Below are positions 45,715-57,437 of a stretch of 64,000 nucleotides of DNA, piece after piece. The stretch is from positions 30,375,001 to 30,439,000 of the forward strand of contig JAZBRS010000023.1 in assembly GCA_037176725.1 (NCBI GenBank), given 5' to 3'. The notes beneath the pieces were generated by a model, which did not search any database, had not been told where the DNA came from, and saw nothing but the letters and a program-made list of their open reading frames with translations. Origin of the DNA: Posidonia oceanica. Its lineage: Eukaryota > Streptophyta > Magnoliopsida > Alismatales > Posidoniaceae. Each line of letters starts with the position of its first letter. The first letter of the stretch is position 1. A program made the translations under genes and the position numbers.

Positions 45715-46180
45715 ATTAGTGGACCTATCGTTCACTAACTCATAGGTCATGAGATGACGGTCTCTGTCGAGAATGCAACCAACATTCGATGAAAGGACAC
45801 CTGATTTTGACAAACATAGCCAACGGTATTAGTGGACCCATCATTCATTAATTCCAGGTCAGAAGACGACAGTCTCTGTCGAGAATGTAGGCAACATTCA
45901 ATGAAAGGATACCTGATTTTGACGAATAAAGCCATAGGTATTATTGGACCCATCGTTCATTAATTCCGGGTTACAAGACGACGGTCTCTGTTGAGGATGT
46001 AGGCAACATTCAATGTAAGGACACCTGATTGTGACAAACAGAGCCAACGCGGCTAGCAGAGAAGAGGTCAACCCCCTTTGCCCAACACCTGGGAACATCA
46101 TGGACCTCTCGCTCACCAACCCGCATATCATAAGACGACGGTCCCCGTGGAGAGTGTAGGCTACACTTGATGAAACGATA
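45715..46180 (+). repeat. 113-bp tandem array, left arm
   Basis: About four units each contain a six-base stem, GAATGT..ACATTC type, and end in AACGGTATTA. The counterpart on the other strand is at 48,200-48,900. Confidence 0.85.
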
Positions 46181-46429
46181 CCTGATTATGACAAAATTGC
46201 ATTCACGCATGTGTCAGTTTGCCTTAGGTGGTGAGAGAAATTCCTGAGCCAACCCGGTATACAAATCAAAGCCGGCAATGATGGAGGAACCTCGTTATCT
46301 AGGGTCATGCATTGCATATCATGATCACCTCCTTCGCATTCCTGCCAGCACGCATCCATGCATAGCGCATTGCATTGCATTCGCATTGAGTGGTTGTCGG
46401 AAACATTTGCTATCCATCTTTTAAGTTTG

Positions 46430-46700
46430 ACTCCCGCGGGCAACCCCTGTGGCCATGTTTTTTAGTTTAACTCCCGCGGACAACCCCTATGGCAGTGTCT
46501 TTTAGTTTAACCTCCGCGGGCAACCCCCGTGGCAGTGTCTTTTAGTTTGACCCCCGCAGGCAACTCCCGTGGCAGTGTCTCTTAGTTTGACCCCCGCGGC
46601 AACCCCCGTGGCAGTGTCTCTTAGTTCGAGCGTCGGGGACAACCCCCGCGGCCGTGTCTTTAGTCTGTTCCCCTTGGGTAATCCCCTTGGCCGTGTTTCT
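46430..46700 (+). repeat. About 40-bp array of CCCGCGGGCAACCCC units
   Basis: Around seven units have the core GTTTGACCCCCGCGGGCAAC and a GTGGCAGTGTCTTTTA spacer. They are related to the 45,200-45,700 array. This array lies only in the left arm, next to the PPT. Confidence 0.82.
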
Positions 46701-46831
46701 TTAGCCGACCCTCATTGCGTCTCGTCCAAGTCTGGTGGCAGCAGGCATTAGATTTCTTTTAGGATCCCTGGGTAGCGCCACACGGGATTATCATCTCGCC
46801 TTGTAGATAGTTTCGTGCCGAAGCCATCTTC

Positions 46832-46845
46832 AAGGAGGGGCAATC
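46832..46845 (+). other. Polypurine tract of element E
   Basis: AAGGAGGGGCAATC lies directly before TGTAGATACCCCG. It corresponds to GGGAGGGGCATC in the other elements. Confidence 0.82.
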
Positions 46846-47063
46846 TGTAGATACCCCGTTTTGGCACTCCCTTCATGGTAATGTAGTCTTTTGCATTAGG
46901 TCATTCCTAGAAGCTCTTTGCTCAATCCAAGACCTCTCACTTTAGCCAAACACCTATTCCCCAGTTCAAAACATTATCTTCATCCCTTATTGAGCTTTAA
47001 GTGTCAACAATTTGAGTATCCTTCATTTCTTGACCAAATTTGGAAGGTGGACTGACTAAGGGC

Positions 47064-47350
47064 GTTATACGCTGGAATCCCAACTTATAACGTAAGACAC
47101 TGGTTTTCCAATGTCTAACGTTGAAGCCCAGTGCCAGACACAAACTTTCCTTGTTTAGCTAAATACGAAATCCATGTTTTTGCCTTCTTTAGAATCTCTT
47201 GACCACTCAAGGCAATTAAAACTGGTTTAAAGACTCTTAATCAACCTTTATTAGGGGAATATTTCTTTATTCTGGCAGCTATACCTCGGAGGTCGTTATA
47301 TACTGGGATTCCAGCTTATAATGTTATATGCTGGGATTCCAGCTTATAAC
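47064..47350 (+). repeat. Two hairpin clusters in LTR E
   Basis: Units of 28 bp lie at 47064-47091 (GTTATACGC..TTATAAC), 47092-47119 (GTAAGACAC..GTCTAAC) and, partial, 47120-47141. A pair lies at 47295-47322 and 47323-47350 (GTTATATGC..CTTATAAC). The cluster spacing is 231 bp. The stems differ from GTTGGACGC yet remain paired. Confidence 0.85.
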
Positions 47351-47413
47351 ACCCCTGAATTGGAAAGTTTGCTGATCTAGGCATTTAATCCATATTTATT
47401 CCTCCCCTATTTC

Positions 47414-47420
47414 TATAAAA
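47414..47420 (+). promoter_or_regulatory. TATA box of LTR E
   Basis: TATAAAA lies within CCCCTATTTCTATAAAAGC, about 570 bp into the LTR, followed by GCAGGGGTACCCCC. This is a good plant Pol II core-promoter match in the LTR's own orientation. Confidence 0.7.
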
Positions 47421-48067
47421 GCAGGGGTACCCCCACAACCAAAGGGGACACGAATTTGAGTGGAGGAGAGAATTTGTGAGAGAAAAATTGAGAGAGTATT
47501 GAGCCAAGATCTTGAGGGAGATTATGTCGAGAAAGAGTTTGGAGAGAGCTTGAGTTTTCTTCCATCTCCAACCACACCAACCGTATAATACATTTCTTAA
47601 ATAAACAAAGGGGTTTTTCTTTTTATTTTTGCAAATCGCATTTCATTTCATATATTGTTGTAGTTAGGCATTCATACATAGTTGCAACCGGGGGGGATAA
47701 AATCCCTTGGATAAGTATTTCTTTATGTTTCTTTATGTCCCATTTTATTTATTCTAAATAAGTTACTACACCATATTAATCCATATTTTTGCTAACATTT
47801 GTTTTACAAGGAAAAAGAAGAAGAAGAGACTCACCAAGCACGGGCACCCTTGGGCAACGTTGGCGTTGTCCCAAGGTAACTGAATCCGCAAACACCATCA
47901 CACATCTCCTAAGGCGTCTCGAGGGCCGACGAAAGCGAACCTAGAGTGGCGATCAAACCAACTTCATCACTTGTGGAGTGGCGGAGTTGGATACAAGAAA
48001 AGGGGGCACCGAGGAAGCAAAATAAAAAAAACAAGCTTTTCTCCTCCAAAACCCCATATCCACAGAC

Positions 48068-49814
48068 CCTAGATAATGAGGTTCCTCCATCATTGCCGAC
48101 TTTGATTTGTCTACCAAATTGGCTCAGGAATTTTTCTCATTACATAAAGCAAACTGACACATGCATGAATACAATTTGTCATAGTCAATTGCCCTTTCAT
48201 CGAGTGTAGCCTACACTCTCGACAGGGACCATCGTTCTATAATACGCAGGTTGGTGAGCGAGAGGTCCATGATGTTCCCAAGTGTTGGGAAAAGGGAGTT
48301 GACCTCTTCTCTGCTAATTGTGTTGGCTTTATTTATCATAATCGGATGTCTTTTCATCGAATGTAGCCTACATTCTCGACAAGGACCGCCATCTTATGAC
48401 CCTTGAATTAGGAAACGAAGGGTCCACTAATACCGTTGGCTTTGTTTGTCAGATCAGGTATCATTTCATCGAATGTTGCCTACATTCTCGACAGAGACCG
48501 TCATCTCATAACCCGTGAATTAGTGAACGATGGGTCCACTAAATACCGTTGGCTTTGTTTGTCAGATTAGGTATCCTTTCATCGAATGTTGCCTACATTC
48601 TCAACAGAGGCCGTCATCTCATAACCTGTGAATTAGTGAACGATGGGTCCACTAAATACCGTTAACTTTGTTTGTGAAAATCAGGTATCCTTTCATTGAA
48701 TGTTGCCTACATTCTCGACAGAGACCGTCATCTCATGACCTGTGAATTAGTGAATGATGGGTCCACTAAATACCGTTGGCTTTGTTTGTCAAAATCAGGT
48801 ATCCTTTCATCGAATGTTGGCTACATTCTCGACAGAGACCGTCATCTCATGACCTATGAATTAGTGAACGATGGGTCCACAAATACCGTTGGCTTTGTTT
48901 ACCTTGTTTTGCTTCGGGATTTCGAAAAAGGAGTTTTTAAAAGACACGGCCAAGGGGGTTGCCCAAGGGGGTCGATCTGAATGACACAGCCAGGGGGATT
49001 GCCCAAGGGAGTCGAACAGGAAATTTAAAAGACACAGCTAGGGGAATTGCCCGAGGGGGTCAAACAAGAAATTTAAAAGACACAGCCATGGGGATTGCCC
49101 GAGGGGGTTGAATTGGAAGACTCGGCCAGGGGAATTGCCCGAGGGGGTTGAATTGAAAGACTCAGCCAGGGGGATTGCCCGAGGGGGTCGAATTGGAAGA
49201 CTCAGCTAGGGGGATTGCCCGAGAGGGTTGAATTAGAAGACTCTACCAAGGGGATTGCCCGAGCGGGTCGGATTTGAAAGACACAGCCAGGAGGATTGCC
49301 CGAGGGGGTCGAATTGGAAGACTAAGCCAGGGGGATTGCCTGAGGGGGTCGAATTGGAAGACTCTACCAGGGGAATTGCCCGAGGGGGTCGAATTGGAAG
49401 ACTCAGCCAGGAGGATTGCCCGAGGGGGTTGAATTGGAAGGACACAGCCAGGGGGACTGCTCGAGGGGGTCGAATTGAAAGACTCAGCCAGGGGGATTGC
49501 CCGAGGGGGCCGAATTAGAAGGACACAACCAAGGGGATTGCCCGAGGGAGTCGAATTGAAAGACACTGCCAGGGGGATTGCCCAAGGGGGTCGAATTGGA
49601 AGACTCATCCAGGAGGATTGCCCGAGGGGGTCAAATTGGAAGACACAGGCAGGGGGATTGCCCGAAGGGGTCAAATTGAAAGACTCATTCTCAAATAGTG
49701 TTGGCTTTGTTTACCCGGTTGTGCTCCAGGGTTTTCTGGATTTTCCTTTTTCTCTGCTGTGGAGCGTTGGACACTTGATTTGCTATGTCCAACGTTGAAC
49801 GTGCATATTCCTAC
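48068..49814 (-). repeat. Inverted copy of the E 3' arrays (right arm)
   Basis: The minus strand repeats the left arm 45,055-46,304 in the same order: hairpin pair, GGAGCACAACCGGGTAAACA (49,707-49,726), 40-bp array (48,945-49,690), 113-bp array (48,200-48,900, spacing 113-114 bp) and the TGATGGAGGAACCTC end (about 48,075-48,090). Copy numbers are higher than in the left arm. It is most likely the 3' region of a second, minus-strand E-like element, now cut by LTR E on the left and LTR F on the right. Confidence 0.85.
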
Positions 49815-52560
49815 TGTGACCATTTCCTAGCCACTCGGTCTGACGACGCAGTCGCACACTGCCCAAAGCTCACGCGCGCTCGGTCGGCGTAAAGGGAGGA
49901 AGACACGGTTAGCGGTGAATCCGAGGAGGAGAACTCGACTCGAAAACACCGGGAAAACCAGTGAATAACCCAAAGGAAAAAGAAAACAACAAAGACAAGG
50001 AGTCGCCACCTAATCTATTAAAACGGAAAGACTAGGAAAACCGTGTAAAACATGCGAAAAAACTCATGCAATTTAAAAGATGCCAATCCGATTCAAATGT
50101 ATATGACACAAGGTCAATGCGGTCCAGAGAAAGGGTAACGACTCCTGTTACGCGCGGGGAAGGTGTTAGGCACCCCTGACACGCCAAAGGAATCGGTCTT
50201 TCTTGGCTAATCCGCTTTTGTGTGACAAATGTTGGCAAATAAATGTCGATTTATATTCGACCTAAGGTGGTATGCAGGATGCAATTGATAAACCATGCAA
50301 AGCTTAGCAAATCTGTTAAAGTGACTAATTAAGGTAAAAATGCCATAAAAATACGGAAACAGGCCGAGGAAGCAAAATCGAGGTGCGAAACCTGAAAAAC
50401 ACTGTTATGCTACATGCCTGGATGCAAAACATGCTCTGGAAGCAATCAAACACCAAAACAAAGTTTGAGTCGAAAGTGATTCAAGGAAATTGAATGCAGC
50501 TAACTTAAAGCGTTGGACGTTGGAACAACCAACGTCCTATGTTAGACGCTGGAGTGCCAAACGTCCAACACAGAGGACCAAAAAACCTGCAGAAAAGCAT
50601 GCATGTTTGGAAAATGGGTTTTCATGCGATATAAAAAACTATGGACAGATAAACCATGCCAAGAGATCAAAGCAACATTTTAGAAATCAAATGCGAGTGA
50701 GAAATCTGTTTTAAACAAGCAGAGGGTGTTGGACGCTGTGATTAGCAATGTCCAACGTTGGACGCTGGAAATCCCAACGTCCAACACCTGAGCTTGGATT
50801 TTGAAAATATGCATGCATGCTAGGTGATTAAACATGATATTGATGCAATATGGTGATGGGAAAACATGCAGATCATGGTATGAAAGCAAGATGAGAATCC
50901 AAGAGATTTAAAGAACAAATCACAGGCATTAAACTGATCCAAAACAAAGCATGTTGTTAGACGCATGAACACCCAGCGTCTTACATAAAACGCTGGAGAA
51001 CTCAACGTCCAACACACAGAAGGTATAGACAAAAGCTTAACATGCAAACTTGATAAAAAAGCCATGATATAAACCGATGAATAACTGAAAGAAAGCTCAG
51101 ATCCCATCATGCAAACATGGAGAACGCAGACATATCAAGTAAAAGCGATTAAAAGATGCTGGAATGCAAAATGAAACACAAGGGTGTAAGACGTGGGGAC
51201 GGCCAGTGTCCTACATAAGACACATGAAGCCATGCGTCTTACACCCAAACAGACCACTCTGAAAAATCGAAGAGAGAATCCAAGCCAAAAATAAATACAA
51301 GATCCCTAACATAACATCCAGATGCACAAGAGAAAGCATGTAGGATAGCATTTAAGTCAAAACAGCAAGGAAATAAATCAATCTAAGGCAACAGAAGTGT
51401 TGGACGCTGCCACAGGGCGCGTCCAACGTTAGACGCACCAGGTTGTGCGTCTAACAAGTCGGGAAACTTCCTGGCTAGAATCGATGCTCAAATCAATCCA
51501 AAACTGAAAACTAACTGGCTAGGAAGCATCAGCATGCAATAACGATCATAAACATGTATTTAAAATCACAAATAGGTGCGTGGATCACTCCACCCACCTC
51601 CTCCCTCTTGCCACCGGCATTCAGGGCATTTTTGGCCATCTGGATGGCCGGAAGCCATGAAGCTTGGCTGTGGAGCTTTCCTACAATGAGAAGGAGGTGA
51701 GGAACGCACGAGACGAAGAGAATTACCTGTAAGTGGCCTGGAGTTGATGTGCAAGTGGCCGACCGGAGGTGGCGGATAGCGACGTCAGCGAGCTTGGAAG
51801 CGTGGCCTAAAGGCGGGGGAAGCACTCGGGGAGGTTCCTCTCACGCAAGGGAAGCTCACTAGATCGTCTTGGGTGGCTTGGAGGCTCTGGAGCTCTTGTG
51901 AAAGTTGCAGGAATGGGTGGGGTGAAGGTGCAGCTGGTGGGTTGCGCTAGTTTTGTTTGGGGAGGCTCTGCTAATGGCAGGAGATGGCAGGAGCATGCTC
52001 TAGAGCCAGTGGTGGGATGTGGTGTGCACAGCGAAAAGGCATGGGATGGCAGACGATCTCAGGAGGTGGCGTGCACGGCGAGCAGCAGGTTGGCAAAGGG
52101 GTGGCCGGAAACGTCCGAACGAACGCGCGGCGGGAAAGTTGGGCAGGTGGCGTGTTGTACGGGCGGCACCGGGGTGAAGCACCGACTCCGGGGGTGAGCC
52201 AAGTGGCTGGGCGGTCCATGGGGAGCTGTAGAGTTGGCGGAGGGCAGCCCTGGGCACGGCGGAGGGCGAGCCAAAGGGCTGCTGTGGCCGACACGTTGGA
52301 CACTGGCACAGCCTACGTCTAACGTCACAGGGAGGTTTAAAGGCTATTTTTGGTATTTGGGCTTGGGTTAGGACTTGGGTTAAGGCTTAGGATTGACTTG
52401 GGTATGGTTTAGGTGGGTTTAGGTGGGATTAGGTGGGTTTTAAGTTTTTGATGAGGTTTTGGGTTTGAAATGGAGTTGAGGTTGTGGTTGGGTTATGCCG
52501 CAATCCAGGTGAGCTTCCAGAGATCCTTCAACAAACAACTGTCAAAACGGGATGTCTACA
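49815..52560 (-). mobile_element. Element F 3' LTR (2746 bp)
   Basis: On the minus strand it starts TGTAGACATCCCG at 52560, after the PPT, and appears to end GGTCACA at 49815. It carries the GTGTTAGGCACCCCTGACAC block and six hairpin clusters. Its 3' end differs from the ACTACA end of the C type: a segment like 4,830-4,960 of LTR C stands at the terminus. The low-coordinate boundary is therefore less certain. Confidence 0.75.
50512..52323 (-). repeat. Hairpin clusters in LTR F
   Basis: Pairs of 28-29-bp units lie at 50512-50569, 50728-50785, 50956-51013, 51186-51242 and 51399-51455, with one unit at 52295-52323. Spacing between the first five is 216, 228, 230 and 213 bp. Stems include GTTGGACGC, GTTAGACGC and GTAAGACGT, each with a matching complement. 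Confidence 0.9.
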
Positions 52561-52572
52561 GATGCCCCTCCC
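52561..52572 (-). other. Polypurine tract of element F
   Basis: The minus strand reads GGGAGGGGCATC, directly before LTR F. Confidence 0.88.
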
Positions 52573-52785
52573 GAGCGAGGTCAAGGGGTCCGAGGCCGTT
52601 GCTCAGGATTGACAAAGACACCTCGCCGAACCGGCAAGAGCACAGACGCTGTTGGCGTGAGTCACTTATTCGGCAGATGCATCGAAAGTCATGACTCGTT
52701 GCCGCAATGCGAGTGCAGATGAAGATGTAAATGCTGGTGCATGATGCAATGCTGATGCATGATGCAAAAATTGCACTAATACTTG
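52573..52785 (-). other. Element F internal 3' end, cut by element D
   Basis: This is 213 bp of PPT-proximal sequence shared with C (9572-9720) and D (55,753-55,920), such as ACTTATTCGGCAGATGCA. It ends where D's LTR starts (52786). The five bases before D (ACTTG) should recur at D's other end outside the window. Confidence 0.8.
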
Positions 52786-55741
52786 TGTAGTAATCCCGGT
52801 ATTCAGATCGTCCATACACACTGCTAAAAGCTCACGTGCACCGATCGGAATCAGGCTCACTATAAGCAGCTATGTCCGAGGAGGGAGGCTCAACTCGAAA
52901 ACACTTGAAACAGAGGAGAAAAGATAAGAAAAGAAGAAGATAAGACAATTCAGAGTTGCCACCGTGTCTATTATCGGAAGACAAGCAAAACCGAGGGAAA
53001 TGCGTGAATTAACACGCAAAATCAAGCAAAGGATGCAATGCAAAGCAATGCAAAGGAAAACAAATGCAAATGATATGACTCATGCCTAGGATAAGGGCAA
53101 TATGGTCATTACGAGCCAAAAGACTGGGCCAGGACTCCTGTTACGTGCGGAGAAGGTGTTAGGCACCCCCGACATGCCCGAGAATCGGTCTTTCTAGGCT
53201 TACGCTCGCATACGCAGGGAAATACAGGTTTGAATGCCTAAGTGCCAATGAATGCCTATGTGAATGCTCAAAGGTGTGCTCTAAGTGGTGGGATGCAATG
53301 CAGGGAAGTAAACGTGCAGTCTAAGTGCTCAACAACGCTGTTTGTGTTCCGAACCGGGCGAAACCTGGTTCATGAGAACTCCTGGCAGTAAGCATCACTG
53401 CCCTATATGCAAATGCAAGCAGAAAAGCAAAACGGCGGTAAAATCAAACAATGCGGGCAACATGCAAAGAGAAAACAGCATAAAATACGCAAAAGAATGC
53501 GAAGAACGAGAGCGGCACGCAAAATGGTGCAAGAAAACAAGATCGGCACGCAAAATGGTGCAAGAAACAGAAGCGACACACGAAATGGTGTAGAAAACAA
53601 AGCCAGCACGCAAAACGGTGCAAAAAATAGAAGCGGCATGCGAAACGGTACCAGAAAACAAAGCCAGCATGCAAAACGGTGCAAGAAAACAGAGCAGGCA
53701 CGCAAAACGGTGCAAAAACAAAGCCAACACGCAAAGCGGTGCAAGAAGCAAAGCAGGCACTCTAAACAGTGCAAAGCAAGCGAAATAAGACATCGATAAA
53801 GCCATGCAAATGCAGATGCAAAGAGGAAGAGCAAGAGAAGCAAAGGAGAGGCAAACGATGCAAGTATAAGAACAAGCACCGCTTAAGACCACGCAATGTA
53901 GGTGTGAAGACCTACAAAGGGGAAAGGAAGCAATTGGGAGGATTACCACTGTTCTGTGACCAATTCCCACCAAAGTGTCCCACAATATGTCTCGCATGCT
54001 GCCAAAAGCTCACGAAGCGATCGGATCGTGGAAAAGGGGAAGAAAGTCGCAATTAGTAGTGAATCCAGGGAAAACACAACCCAAAGATGCCAGGAGTACG
54101 CGAAAAGAGGAGATAGAGTTGATGGATGAGAAGAGGAGACCCAAGAGAGGGAAAGAAGAAAATAGAAAAGAAAGGAAGAAAGGAAGAAAAAGAAAGGAAG
54201 AAGAGAAAGAAGAAGAAAATTGAAATAAAATAAAAATAAAAATAGAAAAGTTTTGAAAATGTTTTTAGAGTAGTTGTGTTTAAATTAGGATTTTAGATTA
54301 GGTTTTTTAAATGGTTGTTTTTAATTGGTTAATTAGGATTAGGAAGAGTTTTAATGTTTGATTTAAGTTAGGATTTAAGTTGTCTTTTAATTGTTTTTTG
54401 ATTTTGTTTAAATGTTTGTTAAGTTTTTAATTTTGTTTTTTAATTAAGTTCTTCTTGTTAGATTGGGGTTTTTAATTAGGATTTTTTAATGGATTGTTTT
54501 TTAAATTAATTAGGGTGAGCTTTAGATTTTTGATTTTAGCCTTTTCCTTAAGTCTTCTTTGATTTGTTTTTGATTTTATTTGTTAAGTTCTTTTAATATC
54601 TTTTTAGTTAAGTTTTTCTTGTTAAGTTTTAATTAAGTGTTTTCTTTTTTAAATTTTTGATTGTTTCTTTTCTTCTTTTTAATTAGGTTTTTGAATTGTT
54701 TCTTTTAGTTTTAAGTTAAGTTAGGTTTTCCCTTAATTATTTGTCTTAGTGTTCTTGATTATTTTCTTTCTTTTCAAGATTTGTTTTTTGATTATTTTTA
54801 GTAGGGTTTTTGCTTTTGGTTTGTTTTGATTATATTTTGGTTTTTGCTTGATTTTACAGCATTTTATTTTTGTTTGTTTTGCATTTTTTAGATTGCATTC
54901 TTAGTTTTTAGCTTTTTGCTTTAGTTAGATTTAGTTAGGTTTTTGTTTTTAATTGTTTGTTTAAGTTTTTAATTGTTTCTTTTTAGGGTTTTGATTTGTT
55001 TTCCCTTTGTTTTAGAGTTTTAAAGGTTTTTTAAGGGTTTTTTAGAGATTTAGTGGAAGAAAGGAAAAGGAAAGGAAAAGGAAAAAGAAAAGGGAGAAAA
55101 GAAGGAGTAAAGAAGAAAGAGAGGAGTTGAAGGAAAATAAATATTAGAAAATCAAGAAATAAGCTAAAAATAAAGTAAAAATATAAATAAAATGCAGAAG
55201 AGATAGATGCACAAGGTGGGCCCACAGCCAGGCAAGAAAAGGAGAGAGAAGGGAGTGAAAAGAAGGAAGATAATCAGGAGAGAGAGAGAGGAGAGAGAAA
55301 AGAATAATCTAGGAGAGAGAAAAGAATAATTTGAAGAAATGAAGGGGTTGGAGGTTTAGAAAAGAGGTGAAATTTACGGAGTGTGTAGCCAAGGGTCTCT
55401 AGTATTGGACCTAGGATTTGAGTTTGGATTTGGGAAGGTTTTGGAGGGTTTTGAGGTGTAGAAAAAGGGTAGTTTTACCTAGGTTTTCTAGGGTTTTTGG
55501 GAGTAGTTTTGGTTTGAAATTTCTAAGGATTTTTGGTAGGTTTGTTCAGTTGAGGATGGTGAGTTTTCCTATGATTTTTGGGTAGTTTTTGGATTTGAGA
55601 AAGAGGTGTGATTCTAGGTTAAGTTTGGGCTTGTTTTGAAGAGAAGGATGAAAATGAATGTGTAGGTTTGGACCTAGATTTGGATCTAGAAGCTACCAGA
55701 AGATTCCAATTAATTCAGCCTGTCAAAATGGGGTGTCAACA
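52786..55741 (-). mobile_element. Element D 3' LTR (LTR G, 2956 bp, internally shortened)
   Basis: The minus strand starts TGTTGACACCCC at 55741 and ends GGATTACTACA at 52786. It matches LTR B end to end except for a gap. Near 54,140 the sequence jumps from the equivalent of B 22,545 to about 25,262, so roughly 2.7 kb is missing, including the GC-rich region where C has its TATA box. The 30-bp hairpin array (53,500-53,775) and the T-rich part are present. Confidence 0.88.
53500..53775 (-). repeat. 28-30-bp hairpin-unit array in LTR G
   Basis: Around nine degenerate units have the core GGCACGCAAAAYGGTGCAAG; the second stem half is weaker than in C. Frames across it are not genes. Confidence 0.8.
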
Positions 55742-55752
55742 GATGCCCCTCC
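55742..55752 (-). other. Polypurine tract of element D
   Basis: The minus strand reads GGAGGGGCATC, directly before the 3' LTR. Confidence 0.88.
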
Positions 55753-56255
55753 TTGAGCGAGGTCACGCGAAGCCAGACCGCTGCTCAGGGTTGACAAGAC
55801 ACCCCATCTGACCGACGGGAGCAGAAGTTTGCTATTGGCGGGAGCTACTTATTCGGCAGATGCACCGAAAGTCGTAGCTCATTGCCGTAATGCAAAGTGC
55901 CGTTGCAGATGGATGAGATGCAATGTATGCAATGCAAATGTTAGTGCAAAAGTTAGTACAGTTAAGAATGCTGATGCAGTACAGGATGATGATGATGTTG
56001 GACTAGTATGCAGAGTTAGAAAAGAAAGTGCAAAGATGATGCAAAAGAAGAATGCTAAAAGAGAAACGCGATGTAGCGCAAAGACCCGGCAGGCAGGCCA
56101 AACTTGCGCGATAAGGCGAGAAAGAAAAGTGCAGCTTGTCCCCACCCAGGGAGCAAGCTAGCAAAAAGGAGCGTGAGGGGAAAGGGGCCAACTCTCCTAT
56201 CGCAAGGGGATGCGGGACTTTGTCTTCCTGGGACAAAGTCGTGCGAACAGGGTGA
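55753..56255 (-). other. Element D PPT-proximal region
   Basis: The first 170 bases are shared with C and F. The rest contains TGCAAA-rich sequence and no gene. Confidence 0.7.
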
Positions 56256-57437
56256 TAAGATGTCGGACTTATCGGCCGGATAGTTTACGGTCTATCAACC
56301 AGAAGCGATAGTTTACGGACTTATCAACCGGAAGCGATAGTTTACAGACCTATCAACCGGAAGTGATAGTTTATGGTCCTATCAACCGGAGAGTGCAGTT
56401 GTGAGTGATAGTTACTGGATATCAGCCGTAAAACATGATTGTGTAGGATAGTTTACGGTCCTATCAACAGGAAGCGATAGTTTACGGGCCTATCAACCGG
56501 GAGCGATAGTTTACAGGCCTATCAACCGGGAGCGATAGTTTACGGTCCTATCAACCGGAAGCACAATCCATGAGTGATAGTTTACGAGCCTATCAACCGG
56601 AAGCGATAATTTACGGTCCTATCAATCGGAAGCGATAGTTTACGGTCCTATCAACTGGAAGCGATAGTTACGGTTATCAGCCGTATAACACAAATGCCAG
56701 AGAATGATAGTTTATGGTCCTATCAACTGGAAGTGATAGTTTACGAGCCTATCAACCGGGAGCGATAGTTTACGGTCCTATCAATCGGAAGCGATAGTTT
56801 ACGGTCCTATCAACTGGAAGCGATAGTTTACGGTCCTATCAACCGGAAGGGGCATTTGCGAGTGATAGTTACTGGATATCAGCCGTATAACATGATTGGT
56901 GCAGCGATAGTTTACGGTCCTATCAACCGGAAGCGGTAGTTTACGGTCCTATCAACCGGAAGCGATAGTTTACGGGCCTATCAACCGGGAGCGATAGTTT
57001 ACGGTCCTATCAATCGGAAAGTGCAATCATGAGGGATAGTTACTGGTTATTAGCCGTACAATGCAATTATAGGTGATAGTTTACAGTCCTATCAATCGAA
57101 AGCGATAGTTTACGGGCCTATCAACCGGGAGCGATAGTTTACGAGCCTATCAACCGGAAGCGATAGTTTACGGTCCTATCGACCGAAAAGAGCAATTGCA
57201 AGGGATAGTTACTGGATATCAGCCGTATAACGTAATTGCAAGTGATAGTTTTGGATATCAACCAAGGATGAGTTTTGGATCATCAACCAGAGAATGATAG
57301 TTTACGGCCCTATCAACCGGAAGGTGCAATTACGAGGGACAGTTACTGGATGTCAGCCGTATAACACAACTGCGGGATAGTTTTGGATATCAGCCCAAGA
57401 TAATAGTTTACGGTCCTATCAATCGGAAAGAGCAGTG
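56256..57437 (-). repeat. 29-bp hairpin array in the element D 3' region
   Basis: About 35 contiguous units make up the array. The standard unit is 29 bp, GATAGTTTACGGTCCTATC plus AACCGGAAGC. GATAG pairs with CTATC. Every four to six units a longer variant of about 41 bp occurs (GATAGTTACTGGATATCAGC type), which gives a higher-order pattern. There are no unique spacers. Confidence 0.93.

Larger units (their letters stand above)
46846..48067 (+). mobile_element. Element E 3' LTR (about 1.2 kb; right end uncertain)
   Basis: The LTR starts TGTAGATACCCC after the PPT. It holds a TATA box (47414-47420), two clusters of hairpin units, and GTGGCGA near 47,945, which resembles the pre-terminal GGTGGCGACTC of the other LTRs. 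The end lies somewhere between about 47,940 and 48,067, where the inverted array begins. I could not find a clear CA end or duplication. Confidence 0.7.

Noticed and set aside
52470..52694. Short frame across the end of LTR F
   Set aside because: It spans the LTR/PPT junction and cannot be a conserved gene.
56256..57437. A dense array of 29-bp repeats that resembles a CRISPR array in unit length
   Set aside because: Units are directly contiguous with no unique spacers, vary in sequence, and sit between integrase and the 3' LTR of a plant retrotransposon.
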